A DNA stretch of 32,625 nucleotides from Rhodoferax sp. (lineage in GTDB: Bacteria; Pseudomonadota; Gammaproteobacteria; Burkholderiales; Burkholderiaceae_C). Below, piece after piece: positions 30,880-32,625 of the stretch. The DNA lies in contig JARLJH010000055.1 in assembly GCA_031291305.1 (NCBI GenBank), forward strand, positions 1 to 32,625, in the 5' to 3' direction. Positions within the stretch are counted from its first letter, which is position 1. Each line of letters starts with the position of its first letter. Both the position numbers and the translations under genes were made by a program. The notes under the pieces are model-generated. The model was not told the origin of the DNA, searched no databases, and was given only the letters and a program-made list of their open reading frames with translations.

Positions 30880-31992
30880 TTGATCCGGCCCGATGAAGTT
30901 TTAAGCTGCATATTTGACGTGCCGATCCTGAAAGTAGCCAATGACCCGCTCGGGCGTGTGCTCCAGCATCGTCATATGTTCTGAGGCCGCCTGGCGTAAT
31001 TTGGCTTTGGTGCGCACCGGCACACGCTTGCTCATCTCCTGCTTCAAGTCTGCATTGAGCCGCTCCTCAGGATTGAGCTGCGGGCTGTAGCTGGGCAGGT
31101 AAAACAGTTCAATCTGTTCTTTTCTTTCGGCTACCCAGGCCTTGACAACCTTGCTGTGATGTACCCGCAAGTTGTCCAGAATCAGGAACACCTTTTTGCC
31201 TGCATCCTTGATCAGGGCTTGCAGGAATTCACAGAATTTGTCAGCGTCAAATGATTCCTCAATGATCATCCAGCGGGTCTTGCCTTGATTGGTGACGGTG
31301 GCGATCATGGAGAGCTTTTGGCGGGTGCCGCCCACAGTCAAAGCCACAGGTGTTTTGCCTGCTGGAGCGAAGCTTCTGCCACGCACATCAGTGTTAGTCA
31401 GGGCGGTCTCGTCACCCCAGTGGATCTCAGCACCCTCACGTTTGGCTCGCTGCTCAATGCCGGGGTATTCACCCTGCAACCAAGCCTGCACCGCCTCAGG
31501 GTTTTGCTCGTAGGCGCGTTTGATGGGTTTTTGCGGTGTGAAGCCCCAGCGCGCCAAGTATTTGCCTATGCTGCGCACGGGCAGTTTGATGCCGTATTCC
31601 TGCTCGATGAGTTGACCTACGGCTGCGCGGCTCCACAGGAAGAAGTCCATCTTGAGTTGTTCAGGGCGCTTGTCGATGATGATGCGCTGGATGGCCTCTT
31701 CCTGCACAGCACTGAGGGCTCGACCGTCTCCCATGGGGCGACCACGCCGGGCTGGGCGTATGGCTGCCCAGCCACCTTCTTCGAATAGGTCAATGGTAGC
31801 GCGTACCGTCGGGTAGGTCAGACCGCTCAGTTCAACGATCTTCATGATCTTGATGGCCTTCTTGTGCAATCGCACGACTTGCTTGCGCCGCTCGTGGAGT
31901 TGCTCCAGGGTTTGATTTCTTGCGCTTTCTTTTTCCATGCGGGTTGGATCAGGAAATTCATGGAAAGTTCAAACTTATTTGGGCCGGATCAA
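30880..31992 (-). mobile_element. IS630-family insertion sequence, complete
   Basis: 1113 bases flanked by TA at 30878-30879 and 31993-31994, the target duplication of IS630 elements. The ends are inverted repeats: TTGATCCGGCCC perfect, then 9 of the next 13 bases match. It carries one full-length transposase gene and lies inside the DUF4892-OmpA gene. The intact ends suggest recent insertion. Confidence 0.92.
30901..31938 (-). CDS. IS630-family transposase
   Basis: 345 residues, uninterrupted. A helix-turn-helix region (about 20-70: SGLTYPTVRATIDLFEEGG) and a winged-helix segment precede the DDE domain. Catalytic Asp in IHWGDETAL (about 175), Asp in FLILDNLRVHHS (about 255) and Glu in YSPQLNPEERLNADL (about 292) are present, so it should be active. 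It recognises the element's terminal repeats and inserts at TA. The stop codon falls 21 bases inside the left end of the element. Confidence 0.95.
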   Translation of the reverse strand: MEKESARNQTLEQLHERRKQVVRLHKKAIKIMKIVELSGLTYPTVRATIDLFEEGGWAAIRPARRGRPMGDGRALSAVQEEAIQRIIIDKRPEQLKMDFFLWSRAAVGQLIEQEYGIKLPVRSIGKYLARWGFTPQKPIKRAYEQNPEAVQAWLQGEYPGIEQRAKREGAEIHWGDETALTNTDVRGRSFAPAGKTPVALTVGGTRQKLSMIATVTNQGKTRWMIIEESFDADKFCEFLQALIKDAGKKVFLILDNLRVHHSKVVKAWVAERKEQIELFYLPSYSPQLNPEERLNADLKQEMSKRVPVRTKAKLRQAASEHMTMLEHTPERVIGYFQDRHVKYAA

Positions 31993-32486
31993 TAGGTGGC
32001 GGTAAAGTCCGTTTGGTACACCTTGGCGGTGTGCAACATGACATGCACCGGACCGGCGTTGCCTGGCAGCGTGCCATAGGTCAGGTAAGCGTCCTCCGTG
32101 CCCACCATGTTGGGGCCACCCAGGCCACGCATCTGGTCACCCAGGGCCGACCCTGCGGGTTGGCGACTGCGGCTGGAGGCGAAATCAGCCTGCTTCATCG
32201 TCTCGTAACGGCTCTCAAGGCCGTTGTGCTCACTGTCGCAGCCGCGGTCTTGCGGGGTGCACCGGAACACCGTCTTGAAACCGGCGCTTGCCAGCGCCTG
32301 TTCGTAATTGCGCTGCACCTCCAGGCGTGTCTTTCCGGGCGGGGCGAAATAAACCAGACGGGTGATGCGCCCTTCCACCGTAACCGGTGACAGGAAATGG
32401 AGCTGCCGATCAAAACCGATCTGACCAGGAAAACTGGTTGTATCGAAAGGCAGTTGCTGGTAAGCCAACAGCCAGGAGTTTTGATA
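31993..32486 (-). pseudogene. DUF4892 amino-terminal half of the disrupted gene
   Basis: The visible frame has the DUF4892 signature: an opening YQNSWLLAYQQLPFD, then TVEGRITRLVYFAPPGKTR, EVQRNYEQALASAGFKTVF, and the conserved Cys in FRCTPQDRGCD. At its downstream end it runs into the IS630 element and stops at once (TAT then TGA). At its upstream end the frame continues into the 3' end of a group II intron rather than into a signal peptide, so an amino-terminal piece of the protein lies beyond the intron, outside the window. Both ends are thus interrupted. Confidence 0.8.
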
Positions 32487-32625
32487 ATCGAGATAGGAAG
32501 AAGCCTCACGGCCCCTCCCTCTCACACCACCGGACATACGGGTCACGTATCCGGCGGTTCCTTGAAACTTTGTTGATCTCATGCTGCCTTGGCCCTCGCC
32601 AATTCGGGCAGCCCCATTTGACGAA
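32487..32625 (-). mobile_element. 3' end of a group II intron (domains V and VI)
   Basis: On the minus strand a domain V hairpin covers 32558-32526: a nine-base stem (ACCGCCGGA with TCCGGTGGT), a two-base TG bulge on the 3' side, and a four-base upper stem. The CGC triad is in the lower stem. Domain VI follows as GAGA-GGGAG-GGGCC, a GTGA loop, GGCTT-CTTCC, a bulged TA, and TCTC; the bulged A (32494) is the expected branch point, seven bases before a GAT end. A minus-strand frame ending at 32579 (RQMGLPELARAKAA then stop) could be the tail of the intron protein. The element continues outside the window. Confidence 0.75.

Noticed and set aside
32487-32582. True amino terminus of the DUF4892 protein
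   Set aside because: The encoded Arg/Gly-rich stretch is not a signal peptide and the DNA folds as group II intron domains V and VI.
12352-32625. CRISPR arrays, tRNA or rRNA genes
   Set aside because: No regularly spaced direct repeats and no cloverleaf or rRNA-like stretch was seen; the same holds for the rest of the window.

Overview
The window looks like a chromosomal stretch of a nitrogen-fixing, facultatively anaerobic betaproteobacterium, most likely a member of the Comamonadaceae close to Rhodoferax. This rests on the style of the proteins (MocR/DUF2917 pair, DUF3422, DUF1737, OxyR numbering, nif-linked Rnf), G+C-rich codon use by eye, and a short dispersed repeat that I associate with that family. 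No genome comparison was possible, so the genus is an inference.

Layout. 1-364: amino-terminal part of a LuxR-type regulator leaving the window. 634-3573: two exported proteins, an RCC1-type propeller lipoprotein and a ricin-like protein with three Cys-rich repeats. 3574-4081: no convincing gene. 4082-5480: a YdeI-like protein and a dihydrofolate-reductase-like protein. 5647-7454: an ECF sigma factor, a small membrane protein (putative anti-sigma factor) and a signal peptidase I with extra membrane segments. 7477-9504: a divergent MocR regulator and DUF2917 gene. 9585-10465: DUF1737 and LOG-family genes.

10607-19475 is the functional core: nifV and nifW, then apbE(rnfF), an RseC-like gene and rnfABCDGEH. 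Both halves are preceded by a GG-N10-GC sigma-54 promoter and a TGT-N10-ACA NifA-type upstream site. The layout predicts co-induction of homocitrate synthesis, nitrogenase protection and the membrane complex that drives low-potential electrons to nitrogenase, together with the flavin transferase that matures RnfD and RnfG. 19506-21626: oxyR, divergent from a di-haem cytochrome c peroxidase. Their shared intergenic region holds an OxyR-type operator and a near-perfect FNR-type box.

21802-26638: a BNR-like propeller lipoprotein, DUF3422, a carboxylesterase, an unknown gene and a low-molecular-weight phosphatase. 26721-30310: a periplasmic rhodanese divergent from a possible operon of UPF0718-type permease, metallo-beta-lactamase-fold protein with a degenerate metal motif, thioredoxin-like protein and SigZ-like sigma factor. 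A perfect FNR palindrome lies between them, 28 nt before a plausible -10 box. Copies of the short repeat sit in this region's leader, between its genes and after it.

30454-32625: one DUF4892-OmpA gene is broken twice, by an intact IS630-family element with TA target duplication and by the 3' end of a group II intron whose domains V and VI can be folded by eye.
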